A DNA stretch of 64,000 nucleotides from Tropicibacter alexandrii (GCF_003667315.2 NZ_RCTZ02000002.1:62001-126000); one strand, 5' to 3'; shown: positions 43,677 through 52,615, counted from the first letter of the stretch. Notes: generated by a model from the sequence alone, not told the origin. Numbers and translations: made by a program.

Positions 43677-43724
43677 CTTCTTTGGTCCTCAAATACCTCG
43701 GGGGTCCGGGGGCAGAGCCCCCGG
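43677..43724 (-). repeat. Composite 3'-end element, family A
   Basis: On the minus strand CCGGGGGC-TCT-GCCCCCGG hairpin, then ACCCCC and GAGGTATTTGAGGACCAAAG plus AAG. It follows the metallo-beta-lactamase gene in the same direction and lies between it and convergent map. Confidence 0.75.
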
Positions 43725-43745
43725 TTCCGTCCGATCAGCTTGCGC

Positions 43746-44714
43746 TCACCACTGCCACAGCGCCGGAACGAACTGATATGCTTCGCCCTCGCGCCGCACA
43801 TGGCCGACGCCGGGGAAGGGGAAGTGATAGCCCAGCACCGCCATCCGGTCGGTCGCCGCCATGTCCAGCAGGCGCAGACGGGTGGCCACGGTTTCCATCC
43901 CGTCCATGTCGAAGCCGTTATACCAGTCTGGGCGGGCGAAGTTCATGTAGGCATGGTTCATCGCATCCCCCAGCGCGATCAGCTGCTGGCCGTTCGATTC
44001 CACGATCACCGACATGTGGCCCGGCGTATGACCGGGCGTGTCGATGACGCGCACGCCGGGGGCGATTTCCTGCTCGTTTGACAGCATCTCCCATTCGGCG
44101 CCCTCGGCGGTCAGCGAATTGACCGCCCCCACGACGAACTGTTGCAACTCGGTGGGCACCGATGTGGCCAACCCGTCCTGCATCCAGAAATCGTACTCGG
44201 CCCCGCCGATGAAGAATTGCGCATCGGGCAGGATCGCCTCGTCGAAATCGTCGCGGATGCCCCAGACGTGGTCGGGATGGGCATGGGTGATGATGACATG
44301 GGTGATCGAGGCCGGATCGATTCCGGCGCTTTCGAGATTTCCCATCAGGTCACCGGCGGTGGGCAGAAAGCGATTGCCCGAGCCGACATCGACCAGTACC
44401 ACGGCCCCGCCGATCTCGATGACGAGGTGGTTGGTGTGGGAATAGTTGGTCTCGGGCGAGAGGAAATAACTGGTCAGAAAGGCCTGTACCTCGGCGGGAT
44501 CGATATTGACGCCCAGCCCGCTGGCCGGCGTTTCGAGATGCCCGTCGCTGACGACGGTGATCTTGGCCTCTCCGAGCGTAAAGGAGAAATGCGCAGGGTT
44601 CGAGACGCCGGGCGCGCCAAGCGTCTGTGCGCGCAGGCTGACCGGCAGGGTCAGGGCGGGGGCTGCGGCGGCCATGGTCAGGATCTCGCGGCGGGTGGGT
44701 TTCAGGATCGTCAT
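43746..44714 (-). CDS. Exported metallo-beta-lactamase-fold hydrolase
   Basis: 322 residues. The start TRREILTMAAAAPALTLPVS followed by LRAQ looks like a Tat-type signal peptide. The zinc motif HAHPDHVWG (HxHxDH) is near residue 140, with further ligands in DTPGHTPGHMS, LALGDAMNH-like and GYHFPFPG segments. Such proteins include lactonases and other hydrolases; beta-lactamase activity should not be assumed. Two inverted repeats in front of it suggest a regulated promoter. Confidence 0.87.
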   Translation of the reverse strand: MTILKPTRREILTMAAAAPALTLPVSLRAQTLGAPGVSNPAHFSFTLGEAKITVVSDGHLETPASGLGVNIDPAEVQAFLTSYFLSPETNYSHTNHLVIEIGGAVVLVDVGSGNRFLPTAGDLMGNLESAGIDPASITHVIITHAHPDHVWGIRDDFDEAILPDAQFFIGGAEYDFWMQDGLATSVPTELQQFVVGAVNSLTAEGAEWEMLSNEQEIAPGVRVIDTPGHTPGHMSVIVESNGQQLIALGDAMNHAYMNFARPDWYNGFDMDGMETVATRLRLLDMAATDRMAVLGYHFPFPGVGHVRREGEAYQFVPALWQW

Positions 44715-44729
44715 GGGGCCTCCCTTTAT

Positions 44730-44757
44730 TCATGCATTCGCATGAGATGATATCATC
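44730..44757 (-). promoter_or_regulatory. Paired inverted repeats before the metallo-beta-lactamase gene
   Basis: TCATGC-ATTC-GCATGA (44730-44745) and GATGATATCATC (44746-44757) abut each other 16-43 bases upstream of the start codon. Both are perfect palindromes and resemble a repressor operator, but no family was recognised. Confidence 0.45.
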
Positions 44758-44914
44758 GGCGCGGCGCTTTGCCACGATTTCTTGACGGGGGCCGGCCACT
44801 GCGCCGACCTGCGCCCTGTCACCCGCGCGTAGGGTGTCGCGGATCGGGAAAAGCGTTTCGATATTCCCCGTTTGACGCGAAAAGGAAACTTTATCAATTG
44901 GTTAAAAGCGGAAT

Positions 44915-44990
44915 TGCACTGCGGTGCAGCCGGGTTTGCCTTGTGAAGCCCGGCGGGGTGCATTATCTGAACCGCGTCGCTGCACCGCAG
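44915..44990 (+). promoter_or_regulatory. Structured leader candidate upstream of dctP
   Basis: CTGCGGTGCAG (44919-44929) pairs perfectly with CTGCACCGCAG (44980-44990), enclosing a 9-bp hairpin from 44929 to 44954. Alternative pairings exist: GGTGCA at 44957-44962 can also pair with TGCACC at 44981-44986, and TGCAC-TGCG-GTGCA (44915-44928) can fold alone. The structure ends 24 bases before the dctP ATG. The 300-base gap between this gene and the divergent hydrolase has no gene. Confidence 0.45.
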
Positions 44991-45014
44991 CACCATCGAA
45001 AAGGAGATCGCCCC

Positions 45015-46052
45015 ATGTCGATCAAACCGATTCTTTCCCTTGCCATCGCCGCTGGTCTGCTGGGCTCGACCGCCTTCGCACAAGAGGTCACCCTGCGCTT
45101 CCAGCATTTCGTGTCGCCCAATTCCGCGAACCCGAAATATTTCATCGAACCGTGGGCCGAGAAGGTCGAGGCGGACTCGAACGGGCGCATCAAGGTCGAG
45201 ATCTATCCCTTCATGCAGATGGGCGGTTCCGCGCCGGACCAATTCGACATGATCCAGGATGGGGTGATCGATGGCGGCTGGGTGATCCCCGGCTACCAAG
45301 CCGGGCGATTCCCGGAAACCGAGGCGCTGGAACTGCCCTTCATGGTGACCAAATCCGCCGAGGAGGCGAGCCGCGTGGCTTGGGACTACACGCAGGAATA
45401 CCTTGCCGACGACTTTGAGAACGTCCACCTGATCGCGGCGCATATGCATGGGCGCGGGCTGGTCCACAAAAAGGGAGCGCCGGTTTCGGACCTGTCCGAT
45501 TTCGAAGGGCTCAAGCTGCGCGGCCCGTCGCGTCCCGCGACCTTGTTGCTGGAGAAGCTGGGCGCGCAGCCGATCGGCATGCCCGTCCCGCAATTCACCG
45601 AGGCGCTGTCCAAGGGCGTGGTCGATGGTGGCGTGATCACGTGGGAGATGTCGCCCTCGCTCAAGCTCGACGAGTTGACCGACAGCCATACGGATGTGGC
45701 GGGGGATTACTCGCTGTATAATCTGTTCTTCATCTGGGCGATGAACAAGGACGTCTATGACAGCCTCCCCGACGACCTGCGCGCGGTGATCGACGCCAAT
45801 TCCGGGGCCGAGACCTCGGCTTGGGCGGGGCGCGCGCATGATCTGGGCGATGCGGATGGCAAAGCGGCGATGATCGCGGGCGGCAACGTGGTGGCCGAGA
45901 TGTCGCCCGAGGTGACCGAGGTGATCCGCGCGCGCGGCGAGGAGGTGGTTCAGGACTGGATCGCCGACATGGAGGCCAAGGGCCTGCCGGGCGCGCAGAT
46001 GGTCGAGGATGCGCGGGCGCTGGTGGCCAAGCATACGGGCGCGGCGCAGTGA
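45015..46052 (+). CDS. TRAP transporter solute-binding protein (DctP family)
   Basis: 345 residues with a signal peptide (MSIKPILSLAIAAGLLGSTA, cleaved after FAQ). Family parts include FQHFVSPNSANPKYFIEPWAE, the LKLRGPSR segment with the substrate-binding arginine, and the FTEALSKGVVDGG region. It should bind an organic acid in the periplasm, but the DctQ and DctM membrane subunits are not adjacent, so it works with a distant pair or is a stand-alone sensor. AAGGAG precedes the ATG. Confidence 0.9.
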   Translation: MSIKPILSLAIAAGLLGSTAFAQEVTLRFQHFVSPNSANPKYFIEPWAEKVEADSNGRIKVEIYPFMQMGGSAPDQFDMIQDGVIDGGWVIPGYQAGRFPETEALELPFMVTKSAEEASRVAWDYTQEYLADDFENVHLIAAHMHGRGLVHKKGAPVSDLSDFEGLKLRGPSRPATLLLEKLGAQPIGMPVPQFTEALSKGVVDGGVITWEMSPSLKLDELTDSHTDVAGDYSLYNLFFIWAMNKDVYDSLPDDLRAVIDANSGAETSAWAGRAHDLGDADGKAAMIAGGNVVAEMSPEVTEVIRARGEEVVQDWIADMEAKGLPGAQMVEDARALVAKHTGAAQ

Positions 46053-46060
46053 AACATCCA

Positions 46061-46086
46061 GTAGGATGGGTGATCACCCATCCTAC
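46061..46086. repeat. Family B palindrome, perfect 26-bp copy
   Basis: GTAGGATGGGTGA and mirror between the convergent dctP and rsmD genes. It ends directly at the rsmD stop codon. Confidence 0.85.
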
Positions 46087-46638
46087 CTAAGCTTCGAGCA
46101 GCGTCACCGTCGTATCGCCGTAGCGCCGGGTTTCCAGCAGCCCAAAGCCCTCGGGCGCGGCCTGCTCGGCGTTTTCTTCCCAAACGATCAGCGCGCCGGG
46201 GGCGATCCAGCCGCGCGCGCGCGCCGCCGCCAAGGCCTTGTCGCCCAGACTCTTGCCATAGGGCGGGTCGAGGAAGACGAGGTCGCATGGCCGCCCCTCG
46301 GGCAGCCGCGTCGCATCGGCCCCGATCAGCGTGGCGCGTGGGCCCGTGCCCAACAGCTTCATGTTGTCACGGATCAGTCGCGCGCCCACGCGGCCGTTCT
46401 CGACGAAGGTCACATGGGACGCGCCGCGCGACAGCGCCTCCAGCCCCAGCGCGCCTGTGCCTGCAAACAGGTCCAGCACGCGCGTGCCGTCGAACGGCTC
46501 GCCAAAGCGCCCGCCCGCCAACATGTTGAACAGTGCCTCGCGCACCCGGTCGGTGGTTGGGCGCAGATGCGCGCCCGCGTCGCCCTTGCCCACCGGCGTC
46601 AGGACGCGCCCGCGCCATTCTCCGGCGACGATCCTCAC
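46087..46638 (-). CDS. rsmD: 16S rRNA (guanine966-N2)-methyltransferase RsmD
   Basis: Methylates G966 in helix 31 of 16S rRNA. 183 residues; MRIVAGEWRGRVL and RPTTDRVREALFN at the start, a SAM site VLDLFAGTGALGLEALSRG and the catalytic FLDPPYGK. The GTG start overlaps the stop of the flavoprotein gene upstream (GTGA). Confidence 0.93.
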   Translation of the reverse strand: MRIVAGEWRGRVLTPVGKGDAGAHLRPTTDRVREALFNMLAGGRFGEPFDGTRVLDLFAGTGALGLEALSRGASHVTFVENGRVGARLIRDNMKLLGTGPRATLIGADATRLPEGRPCDLVFLDPPYGKSLGDKALAAARARGWIAPGALIVWEENAEQAAPEGFGLLETRRYGDTTVTLLEA

Positions 46639-47840
46639 GCCTTCAGCAGTGCCTTGAGTTCGGTCGCAGGGTCCGCCACGGCGGCCTTGTCCGCCGTTTT
46701 CCCGCTTTCGATCAGGCGCTTGGCGACCATGTAGGCGCGGCTGTCATTCATCGCGTCCACCGCCAGCAGCTTGTCGCCCGCGTAGTACCAGAAGGACACC
46801 GTGCCCTCACCCTGCCGCGTGACGATCTCGTCATAGCCTGTCGACAGGCCCGCGATCTGCAATTTCACGTCGTATTGATCCGACCAGAACCACGGCTTGG
46901 CGATATAGGCCTTGCCCGCGCCAAGGATGTTTTCCGCGACAAGCTCGCCCATGTCGATGGCATTGCCGACACTTTCCAGCCGCAGCCGGTCCTCGCCCAC
47001 GGGGAAGGAGGCGCAGTCGCCCGCCGCCCAGATCGCCGGGTCCGAGGTCTGGCACAAGGCGTTGACCTTGATGCCGTTCTCGATCTCAAGCCCCGCCTCT
47101 TCGGCCAGTTGGCTCGCCGGGGTGATGCCGACGCCGACGATGGCAAAGTCGATGTCGAGTGTCGTACCGTCGCCCAGTTCCGCCCCGGTCACATGGGTCT
47201 CGCCCAGCAGGCGCACCAGCCCGGTGCCCTCGCGGATATCCACCCCATGCGCGCCATGCAGCTTGCGGAAATAGTCCGAGGTCTCGGGCGAGGCGACGCG
47301 GCCAAGGATACGCTCGGCGGCCTCGACCAGCGTGACCTTCATGCCCAGCTTTGCGGCGACGGCGGCGGCCTCCAGCCCGATATAGCCGCCGCCGACGACC
47401 AGCACGCGCTTGCCTTCGGTGAACCCAGGCGCCATGGCATCCACATCCGCCAGCGTGCGCACCACACGCACCCCCTCCAGCGCGCCGCCGATGGCGGCGG
47501 GCAGCTGGCGGGGGACCGAGCCGGTGCACAGCACGAGGTCGTCATAGGCGTGTTCATGCCCGCCCGCCTGAACCACCTTGGCGTCGCGGTCGATCCGCGT
47601 CGCGCGCTCGTTCAGATGCACGGTGATGGCATTGTCGGCGTACCACTGCTCGGGGCGCAAAAACAGCCGGTCCAGCGTCATGTCGCCCAACAGGTAGCCC
47701 TTGGACAGCGGCGGGCGCTGGTAGGGCAGGGCGGGTTCCTCGCCGATCAGCGTGATGCTGCCGTCAAAGCCGCCCGACCGCAGTTTCGCCACGCAGGACG
47801 CCGCCGCCTGCCCGCCCCCGATGACCACAACCTTGCGCAT
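46635..47840 (-). CDS. FAD-dependent ferredoxin/rubredoxin reductase-like oxidoreductase
   Basis: 401 residues of the pyridine-nucleotide disulfide-oxidoreductase fold, close to ferredoxin reductases of P450 and dioxygenase systems. FAD motif VVVIGGGQAAASCVAKLR, LPYQRPPLSKGYL, NAD motif VLVVGGGYIGLEAAAVA and the FAD-side AAGDCASF. No redox cysteine pair is visible. It could feed electrons to a ferredoxin or to the AlkB-type hydroxylase, but no partner gene is near. Overlaps rsmD. Confidence 0.86.
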   Translation of the reverse strand: MRKVVVIGGGQAAASCVAKLRSGGFDGSITLIGEEPALPYQRPPLSKGYLLGDMTLDRLFLRPEQWYADNAITVHLNERATRIDRDAKVVQAGGHEHAYDDLVLCTGSVPRQLPAAIGGALEGVRVVRTLADVDAMAPGFTEGKRVLVVGGGYIGLEAAAVAAKLGMKVTLVEAAERILGRVASPETSDYFRKLHGAHGVDIREGTGLVRLLGETHVTGAELGDGTTLDIDFAIVGVGITPASQLAEEAGLEIENGIKVNALCQTSDPAIWAAGDCASFPVGEDRLRLESVGNAIDMGELVAENILGAGKAYIAKPWFWSDQYDVKLQIAGLSTGYDEIVTRQGEGTVSFWYYAGDKLLAVDAMNDSRAYMVAKRLIESGKTADKAAVADPATELKALLKA

Positions 47841-47922
47841 CCGTCATTCTCCCATTTCCCTCTGTGTGGCGCACCCTATAGTCCCGGTCACGGGAAACGC
47901 AATTCCAAGGAGGGATCAGTTC

Positions 47923-48411
47923 ATGGCAATTTCCGAAGGCGACAGCCTGCCCAACGCAACTTTGTCGCGGATGGGCGCCGAAGGCCCCGAAACGGTCGAG
48001 CTTTCGACCCTGACGGCGGGCCGCAAGGTGGTGATTTTCGCGCTGCCCGGCGCCTATACCGGCACCTGCACCACGGCGCATGTGCCGAGCTTCATCCGCA
48101 CCATCGGCGACTTCAAGGCCAAGGGCGTGGACGAGGTGATCTGCCTGTCGGTCAACGATCCCTTCGTCATGGGGGCTTGGGGCGAGTCGACGGGCGCGAC
48201 CGAGGCCGGGATCACCATGCTGGGCGATCCGGCGGCCGAGTTCACCAAGGCGGTCGGCATGGATTTCACCGCACCGCCCGCGGGCCTGATCGACCGGTCC
48301 AAGCGCTATGCGCTGATGGCCGAGGATGGAGTCGTCAAGGTGCTGCATGCCGAGGAAAACCCCGGCGTCTGCGAGACCTCGGGCGGCGAGGCGATGCTGG
48401 CGGCGATCTGA
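47923..48411 (+). CDS. Peroxiredoxin (Prx5/AhpE-like, glutaredoxin-type)
   Basis: 162 residues of the Prx5 subfamily. The peroxidatic cysteine lies in PGAYTGTCTTAHVPSF near residue 50, and a second cysteine in NPGVCETSGG near the end may resolve it. It reduces hydrogen peroxide and organic peroxides with glutathione/glutaredoxin or thioredoxin. CAAGGAGG stands 11 bases before the ATG. Confidence 0.9.
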   Translation: MAISEGDSLPNATLSRMGAEGPETVELSTLTAGRKVVIFALPGAYTGTCTTAHVPSFIRTIGDFKAKGVDEVICLSVNDPFVMGAWGESTGATEAGITMLGDPAAEFTKAVGMDFTAPPAGLIDRSKRYALMAEDGVVKVLHAEENPGVCETSGGEAMLAAI

Positions 48412-48441
48412 GCCGTCGGTCTGCGTGGCAGTCGTCACGCC

Positions 48442-48490
48442 GTGGGGGCTCTGCCCCCACACCCCCGAGGTATTTGGGGACCAAAGAAGC
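48442..48490 (+). repeat. Composite 3'-end element, family A
   Basis: Hairpin GTGGGGGC-TCT-GCCCCCAC, then ACCCCC and GAGGTATTTGGGGACCAAAG plus AAGC. It follows the peroxiredoxin gene in the same direction and ends 9 bases before the convergent PCD stop codon. Confidence 0.75.
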
Positions 48491-48499
48491 AGGGGGGCG

Positions 48500-48790
48500 T
48501 CAGAGGCCGTCCATCTTGCGGGCCAGTTTCGCGTCGAGCGAGGAGAGGCCATCGACATCATGGGTGGTCAGCGTGACCTGCACGGTGTTGTAGGTGTTGG
48601 CCCATTCCGGGTGGTGATCCCACTTTTCCGCAAAGAAGGCGGCGCGGGTCATCCAGCCGAAGGCTTCGGTGAAGTCCTTGAACTTGAACGTTTTCGAGAT
48701 GGCATCGCGGCCTTCTACCATGGCCCAGCCGTTTTCCAGCAAGGGGGCGAGCACGGTCTTGCGGGCGGTGTCTGACAGTTTCTCGGTCAT
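48500..48790 (-). CDS. phhB: Pterin-4a-carbinolamine dehydratase
   Basis: 96 residues with the family signature EKWDHHPEW and [14 protein letters not shown]. It recycles 4a-hydroxytetrahydrobiopterin formed by phenylalanine hydroxylase; no phhA is in the window. In bacteria without that enzyme the protein may serve pterins for other uses. Its ATG overlaps the stop of the DUF482 gene. Confidence 0.9.
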   Translation of the reverse strand: MTEKLSDTARKTVLAPLLENGWAMVEGRDAISKTFKFKDFTEAFGWMTRAAFFAEKWDHHPEWANTYNTVQVTLTTHDVDGLSSLDAKLARKMDGL

Positions 48791-49965
48791 GGCTGTTCCT
48801 CCTCATGGGTTTTGCGGAAGGGGCCGTAGCTGGTGAGGATCTCGATATCCTCATCGACCGCTTCGCGTTCCCTTTGCAGGTAGTGGTCCACCGCCTCGCG
48901 GAAAGAGGGGTTGGCGATCCAATGCAGCGAATGCGTGGCGGCTGGCAGGTATCCGCGTGCCAGCTTGTGTTCGCCCTGCGCGCCGGCCTCGACCCGTTTC
49001 AGGCCGTTTTCAATCACAAAGTCGATGGCCTGATAGTAGCAGGCCTCGAAATGCAGGCAGGGGTAGTGTTCCACGCAGCCCCAATAGCGCCCGAACAGCA
49101 CGTGGCGCCCGATGAAGTTCAGCGCGCCCGCCATTGGCCGCCCGTCGCGTTCGCAGATCACCAGCGCGATGTCGTCACGCATCGTTTCATGCGCCATGTC
49201 GAAGAAGGCGCGGGTCAGGTAGGGCGTGCCCCATTTGCGGCTGCCGGTATCCATGTAGAACAGCCAGAAGGCGTCCCAGTGGTGGGGTTTGATGTCGTCG
49301 CCGGTGAGCGTGCGGATGGTGCCGCCGAAGTCCTGCGCGGTGCGGCGTTCCTTGCGGATGGTCTTGCGCTTGCGCGAGCTGAGCGCGCTCAGGAAATCGT
49401 CGAACGTGGCGTAGCCGTCGTTCAGCCAGTGATACTGGGTCGTGATGCGGTGCAGCAGGCCCATCTCCGCCCCCGCCAGCGCCTCGGCCTCGGTGCAGAA
49501 GGTGGCATGGACCGAGGACAGCTCGTTCTGCGCGGCCAGTTGCACCGCGCCTTGGATCAGTGCCGACATGCCGGTGATGTCGTGGCCCGGTTTCGTCAGG
49601 AACCTGCGCCCGGTGGCCGGGGTGAAGGGCACGGCGATCTGGAGTTTCGGGTAGTAGTCGCCGCCCGCGTTTTCCAGCGCATGCGCCCAAGAGTGGTCGA
49701 AGATGTATTCGCCCTGACTGTGATGCTTGCCGTATAGCGGCGTCACGGCGATGATGTCATCCCCGTCCTGCACCGTCAGATAGCGCGGGTCCCAGCCCGA
49801 GCGCCCGCCGACCGAGCCGCTTTGTTCCAACGCATACAGGAACCTATGCGTGGTGAACGGGTCGCGCGGGCGGCCCGTTTCGGCTTCGGGGCAGGCGCAG
49901 GCATCCCAGTCGGCCTCTGCGATCTGGGACAGGCTGGTGAGGACATTGACGCTGAGTTCGCTCAT
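48787..49965 (-). CDS. DUF482 GNAT-fold protein
   Basis: 392 residues matching the DUF482/COG3146 group, annotated as predicted N-acyltransferases. Recognisable parts are the [17 protein letters not shown] basic stretch, [41 protein letters not shown] and the C-terminal [15 protein letters not shown]. The activity is unknown. A start 21 bases upstream (MRQIEPT) is possible; the one used has GAG 6 bases before it. It lies between the GDPD gene (33-base gap) and PCD (overlap). Confidence 0.83.
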   Translation of the reverse strand: MSELSVNVLTSLSQIAEADWDACACPEAETGRPRDPFTTHRFLYALEQSGSVGGRSGWDPRYLTVQDGDDIIAVTPLYGKHHSQGEYIFDHSWAHALENAGGDYYPKLQIAVPFTPATGRRFLTKPGHDITGMSALIQGAVQLAAQNELSSVHATFCTEAEALAGAEMGLLHRITTQYHWLNDGYATFDDFLSALSSRKRKTIRKERRTAQDFGGTIRTLTGDDIKPHHWDAFWLFYMDTGSRKWGTPYLTRAFFDMAHETMRDDIALVICERDGRPMAGALNFIGRHVLFGRYWGCVEHYPCLHFEACYYQAIDFVIENGLKRVEAGAQGEHKLARGYLPAATHSLHWIANPSFREAVDHYLQREREAVDEDIEILTSYGPFRKTHEEEQP

Positions 49966-49998
49966 TGTGGGCTCAATCTGGCGCATGTGGCGCGGCGT

Positions 49999-50748
49999 TC
50001 AAGCGCTGTAGCCCTCGAAGGTGACATTATCCGCAACGCGGCGCGCCTGTGCCTCTTCTTCTGGCGTGCGGATCGTCCAGCACAGGATCGGGACGCCCTC
50101 GCCATGCAGGCGCTGGACGGCGGGGCTGTGCAGATGGCGATGGTTGTGGCTGACGAAACAGGCGCCCACGCGCTCGAAATCCGGGATGCGGCGCAGGTGG
50201 TCGCGGGTTTCGGGCTTCAGCACCTGCCAGTCGTCGGGGTGATAGCCGCAAGTGGTCAGGCCGCGCGGCCGGTCAGGGCACAGGCGCGCCATCTCGGCCA
50301 TGCTGTGCGGGTTGAAGGACATCAGGGCGACGTCGCCGTCGTAACCGGCCAAGGCATCGGCGGTGGCCTGTTCCAGCGGGCCGATATCGGGACCCATCTG
50401 GCCGTCCTGATCCTTGATCTCGATCAGCAGGGGCACGCGGCCCGCGACGAGGGTGAGGATCTCTGTCAGCGTCGGGATGGTCTCGTCGCCGTGGTTGAGC
50501 GGGATCCGGGCCAGGTCAGCGGCGCTGCACTGGCGGATCGCGCCGGTCTCGGGGGTGAGCCGTTGCAGGGCGTAGTCGTGAAAGACCATGGCCTGATCGT
50601 CGGCTGAGAGTTGCAGGTCGATTTCTATGCCGTAGCCCGCCTTTATCGCGGCGCGGATGGCGGCGCGGCTGTTTTCGGGGCGGGCCTTGGTGAGGTCATG
50701 CAGCGCCCGATGGGCGATCGGGCGCGCAAGGAAACTGTCAGGCAGCAT
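49999..50748 (-). CDS. ugpQ: Glycerophosphodiester phosphodiesterase
   Basis: 249 residues of the GDPD family, TIM-barrel fold. The catalytic histidines are in PIAHRALHD and VFHDYALQRL, with metal-binding ENS and IEIDLQLS. It hydrolyses glycerophosphodiesters to glycerol 3-phosphate and an alcohol. No signal peptide is seen, so it is cytoplasmic like UgpQ. The ATG overlaps the stop of the RidA gene. Confidence 0.88.
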   Translation of the reverse strand: MLPDSFLARPIAHRALHDLTKARPENSRAAIRAAIKAGYGIEIDLQLSADDQAMVFHDYALQRLTPETGAIRQCSAADLARIPLNHGDETIPTLTEILTLVAGRVPLLIEIKDQDGQMGPDIGPLEQATADALAGYDGDVALMSFNPHSMAEMARLCPDRPRGLTTCGYHPDDWQVLKPETRDHLRRIPDFERVGACFVSHNHRHLHSPAVQRLHGEGVPILCWTIRTPEEEAQARRVADNVTFEGYSA

Positions 50749-51212
50749 CAGGCCAGCTCGAAGATCGCTTCGACTTCCACCGCGACGTTGAAGGGCAGGG
50801 CCCCCGCCGAGACGGCGCTGCGCGCGTGGCGGCCGGCCTCGCCAAAGACCGCGACCATCAGGTCGGACGCGCCGTTGATGACCTTGGGCTGGTCGGTGAA
50901 GTCGGGGGTCGAATTGACGAAGCCCACCAGTTTCACCACGCGGGCGATTTTCGTCAGGTCACCGCCGGTGGCGGCCTTGGCTTGCGCGATCAGCGACAGG
51001 GCGCAGGCCTTGGCGGCTTCGGCACCCTCTTCGGTGGTCAGCTCCGCGCCGACCTTGCCGGTCCAGAAGGTGCCGTCCTTCATGGCCACCTGTCCGGAGA
51101 CGAAGACCTGATTGCCCGTGATCACGAAGGGCACGTAATTGGCGGCGGGAGCCGGGGCGTCGGGCAGGGTCAGGCCCAGCTCGGCGATGCGGGATTCGAT
51201 GGCGTTGGTCAT
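50748..51212 (-). CDS. RidA/YjgF family protein
   Basis: 154 residues of the RidA fold. Relatives hydrolyse reactive enamine/imine intermediates from pyridoxal enzymes. Parts such as VFVSGQVAMKDGTFWTGKVG and GRHARSAVSAGALPFNVAVEV are typical of the longer RidA-like subgroup; the strict RidA arginine appears in HARSA. First gene of the operon with GDPD, DUF482 and PCD. Confidence 0.86.
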   Translation of the reverse strand: MTNAIESRIAELGLTLPDAPAPAANYVPFVITGNQVFVSGQVAMKDGTFWTGKVGAELTTEEGAEAAKACALSLIAQAKAATGGDLTKIARVVKLVGFVNSTPDFTDQPKVINGASDLMVAVFGEAGRHARSAVSAGALPFNVAVEVEAIFELA

Positions 51213-51278
51213 GGCGTCCTCCTGTCGTTTGCGGGCACGCTATGCGCAGGGCTTTGTCAGGGAAAGAGCCAATCTGAA

Positions 51279-51304
51279 GTAGGATGGGTGATCACCCATC
51301 CTAC
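51279..51304. repeat. Family B palindrome, perfect 26-bp copy
   Basis: GTAGGATGGGTGA and mirror, between the hlyD stop codon and the start of the RidA gene (both minus strand). It is the only family B copy between two genes that point the same way on the minus strand. Confidence 0.85.
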
Positions 51305-51310
51305 CCGTGC

Positions 51311-52615
51311 TCAGCTTTCGCGGAACGCCTTGGCGAAGTAGTCGGTGAAGGGTTTCAGCAGGTAGGCCAGCGGGGTGCGGTCATCGGTGCGGATGAACGC
51401 CTCGACCGGCATGCCGGGGATCAGCGCGGCGCCTTCGGGCAAGCGGTCGATTTCGCCCTCGTCCAGCACGATTTCAGCGCGGTAGTAGCGCAGGCGGCTG
51501 GCCTCGTCCTGAAACGCATCGGCGGAGATCTGCACCACGTGACCGAACAGTTCGGGCGTCCGGCGCTGGTCCAGCGAGGAAAACCGCAGATGCACGTCCT
51601 GATTGACGAACAGCCGGTCGATATGGATCGGCTCGACCTGCGCGATGATCACCAGCGGCCGGTCCTGCGGCACGAGGTACATCACCGGGTCGGCCGGGCG
51701 GATCACCGAGCGCGGGGTCGAGACCTGCAGCCCGTAGATCACCCCCGAGACCGGGGCGGTGATCTCCATCCGGGACAGGCGCTCGTGCAGGGCGCGGCGT
51801 TTCTCGGCCAGTTCGCGTTCGCGGTATTGCAGGTCGCGCAACTGGCTGATCGCCTCTTCGCGGCGCTTGGTCTGAAGGCCGAGGATCTGGATGTCGATCT
51901 CCGTGATGCGGCCCTCGGCCTGCGCCTTGGTGGCGGTCAGTTCGCCCACCGTGCCCGACAGGCGCGCCTCTTCGCGGCGCAGGGCCAGCACCTCGGCCAC
52001 CCGGACCAGTTGCCGGCGCAACAGGTCATCCTTGTCGGCCAGTTCGTCGCGGATCAGATCGAGCTGGCTGTTCAGCGCAACCTGCTGCGCCTCGATCCCC
52101 TTGATCTGGTCGGCGATCTGGTCGCGGCGCTTGTCCAACTGCTCGATCTCGCGGTTGATGCTGTCGTTGCGGGCGGTGAACAGGTTGCGCTGGCCCCCGA
52201 CAAGGTCGGCAACCTCCGGGTCCTCGGCGGCGCGGTCCATCAACGCATCGGAAAATGCAAGATCGGGGACCTCGTCGCGTTCGGCCTCCAGCCGCGCGCG
52301 GCGGGCCAGCATCTCGAAATACTGGCCTTCGACGATGGTCAGTTCCGATTGCAGAAGCGTCGGGTCCAGCCGGATCAGTACGTCGCCCTCGGCCACGGTG
52401 TCGCCCTCGTCCACGAGGATCTCGGCCACGACCCCGCCATCGGGGTGCTGGACGATCTGGCGATTGCGGTCGACCTCGATCTGGCCACTGGCCACGATCG
52501 CGCCCGAGATCTGGGTGGTCACCGCCCAAGTGCCGAAGCCGCCAACCAGCAGGGCCAGCCCGAAGATCCCGAGGATCATCAGGCGACGCAGGGGGAAGTC
52601 GCTTTCGACGCTCAT
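51311..52615 (-). CDS. Type I secretion membrane-fusion protein (HlyD family)
   Basis: 434 residues. A single membrane span near residues 12-33, a biotinyl-lipoyl-like half (GGVVAEILVDEGDTVAEGDVL), a long coiled coil (about residues 95-290) and the returning half (ITAPVSGVIYGLQV) give the standard adaptor layout; the C-terminal beta-barrel follows. It links the inner-membrane ABC transporter to an outer-membrane TolC channel. Its ATG overlaps the ABC gene stop. Confidence 0.9.
   Translation of the reverse strand: MSVESDFPLRRLMILGIFGLALLVGGFGTWAVTTQISGAIVASGQIEVDRNRQIVQHPDGGVVAEILVDEGDTVAEGDVLIRLDPTLLQSELTIVEGQYFEMLARRARLEAERDEVPDLAFSDALMDRAAEDPEVADLVGGQRNLFTARNDSINREIEQLDKRRDQIADQIKGIEAQQVALNSQLDLIRDELADKDDLLRRQLVRVAEVLALRREEARLSGTVGELTATKAQAEGRITEIDIQILGLQTKRREEAISQLRDLQYRERELAEKRRALHERLSRMEITAPVSGVIYGLQVSTPRSVIRPADPVMYLVPQDRPLVIIAQVEPIHIDRLFVNQDVHLRFSSLDQRRTPELFGHVVQISADAFQDEASRLRYYRAEIVLDEGEIDRLPEGAALIPGMPVEAFIRTDDRTPLAYLLKPFTDYFAKAFRES

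Noticed and set aside
44921-44990. Known riboswitch class upstream of dctP
   Set aside because: No match to motifs I can recall (TPP, cobalamin, glycine, SAM, FMN); kept only as an unassigned structured leader.
46533-48593. A 686-codon plus-strand frame across rsmD, the flavoprotein gene and the peroxiredoxin gene
   Set aside because: Overlaps three convincing genes in other frames; its translation has no domain and low-complexity composition.
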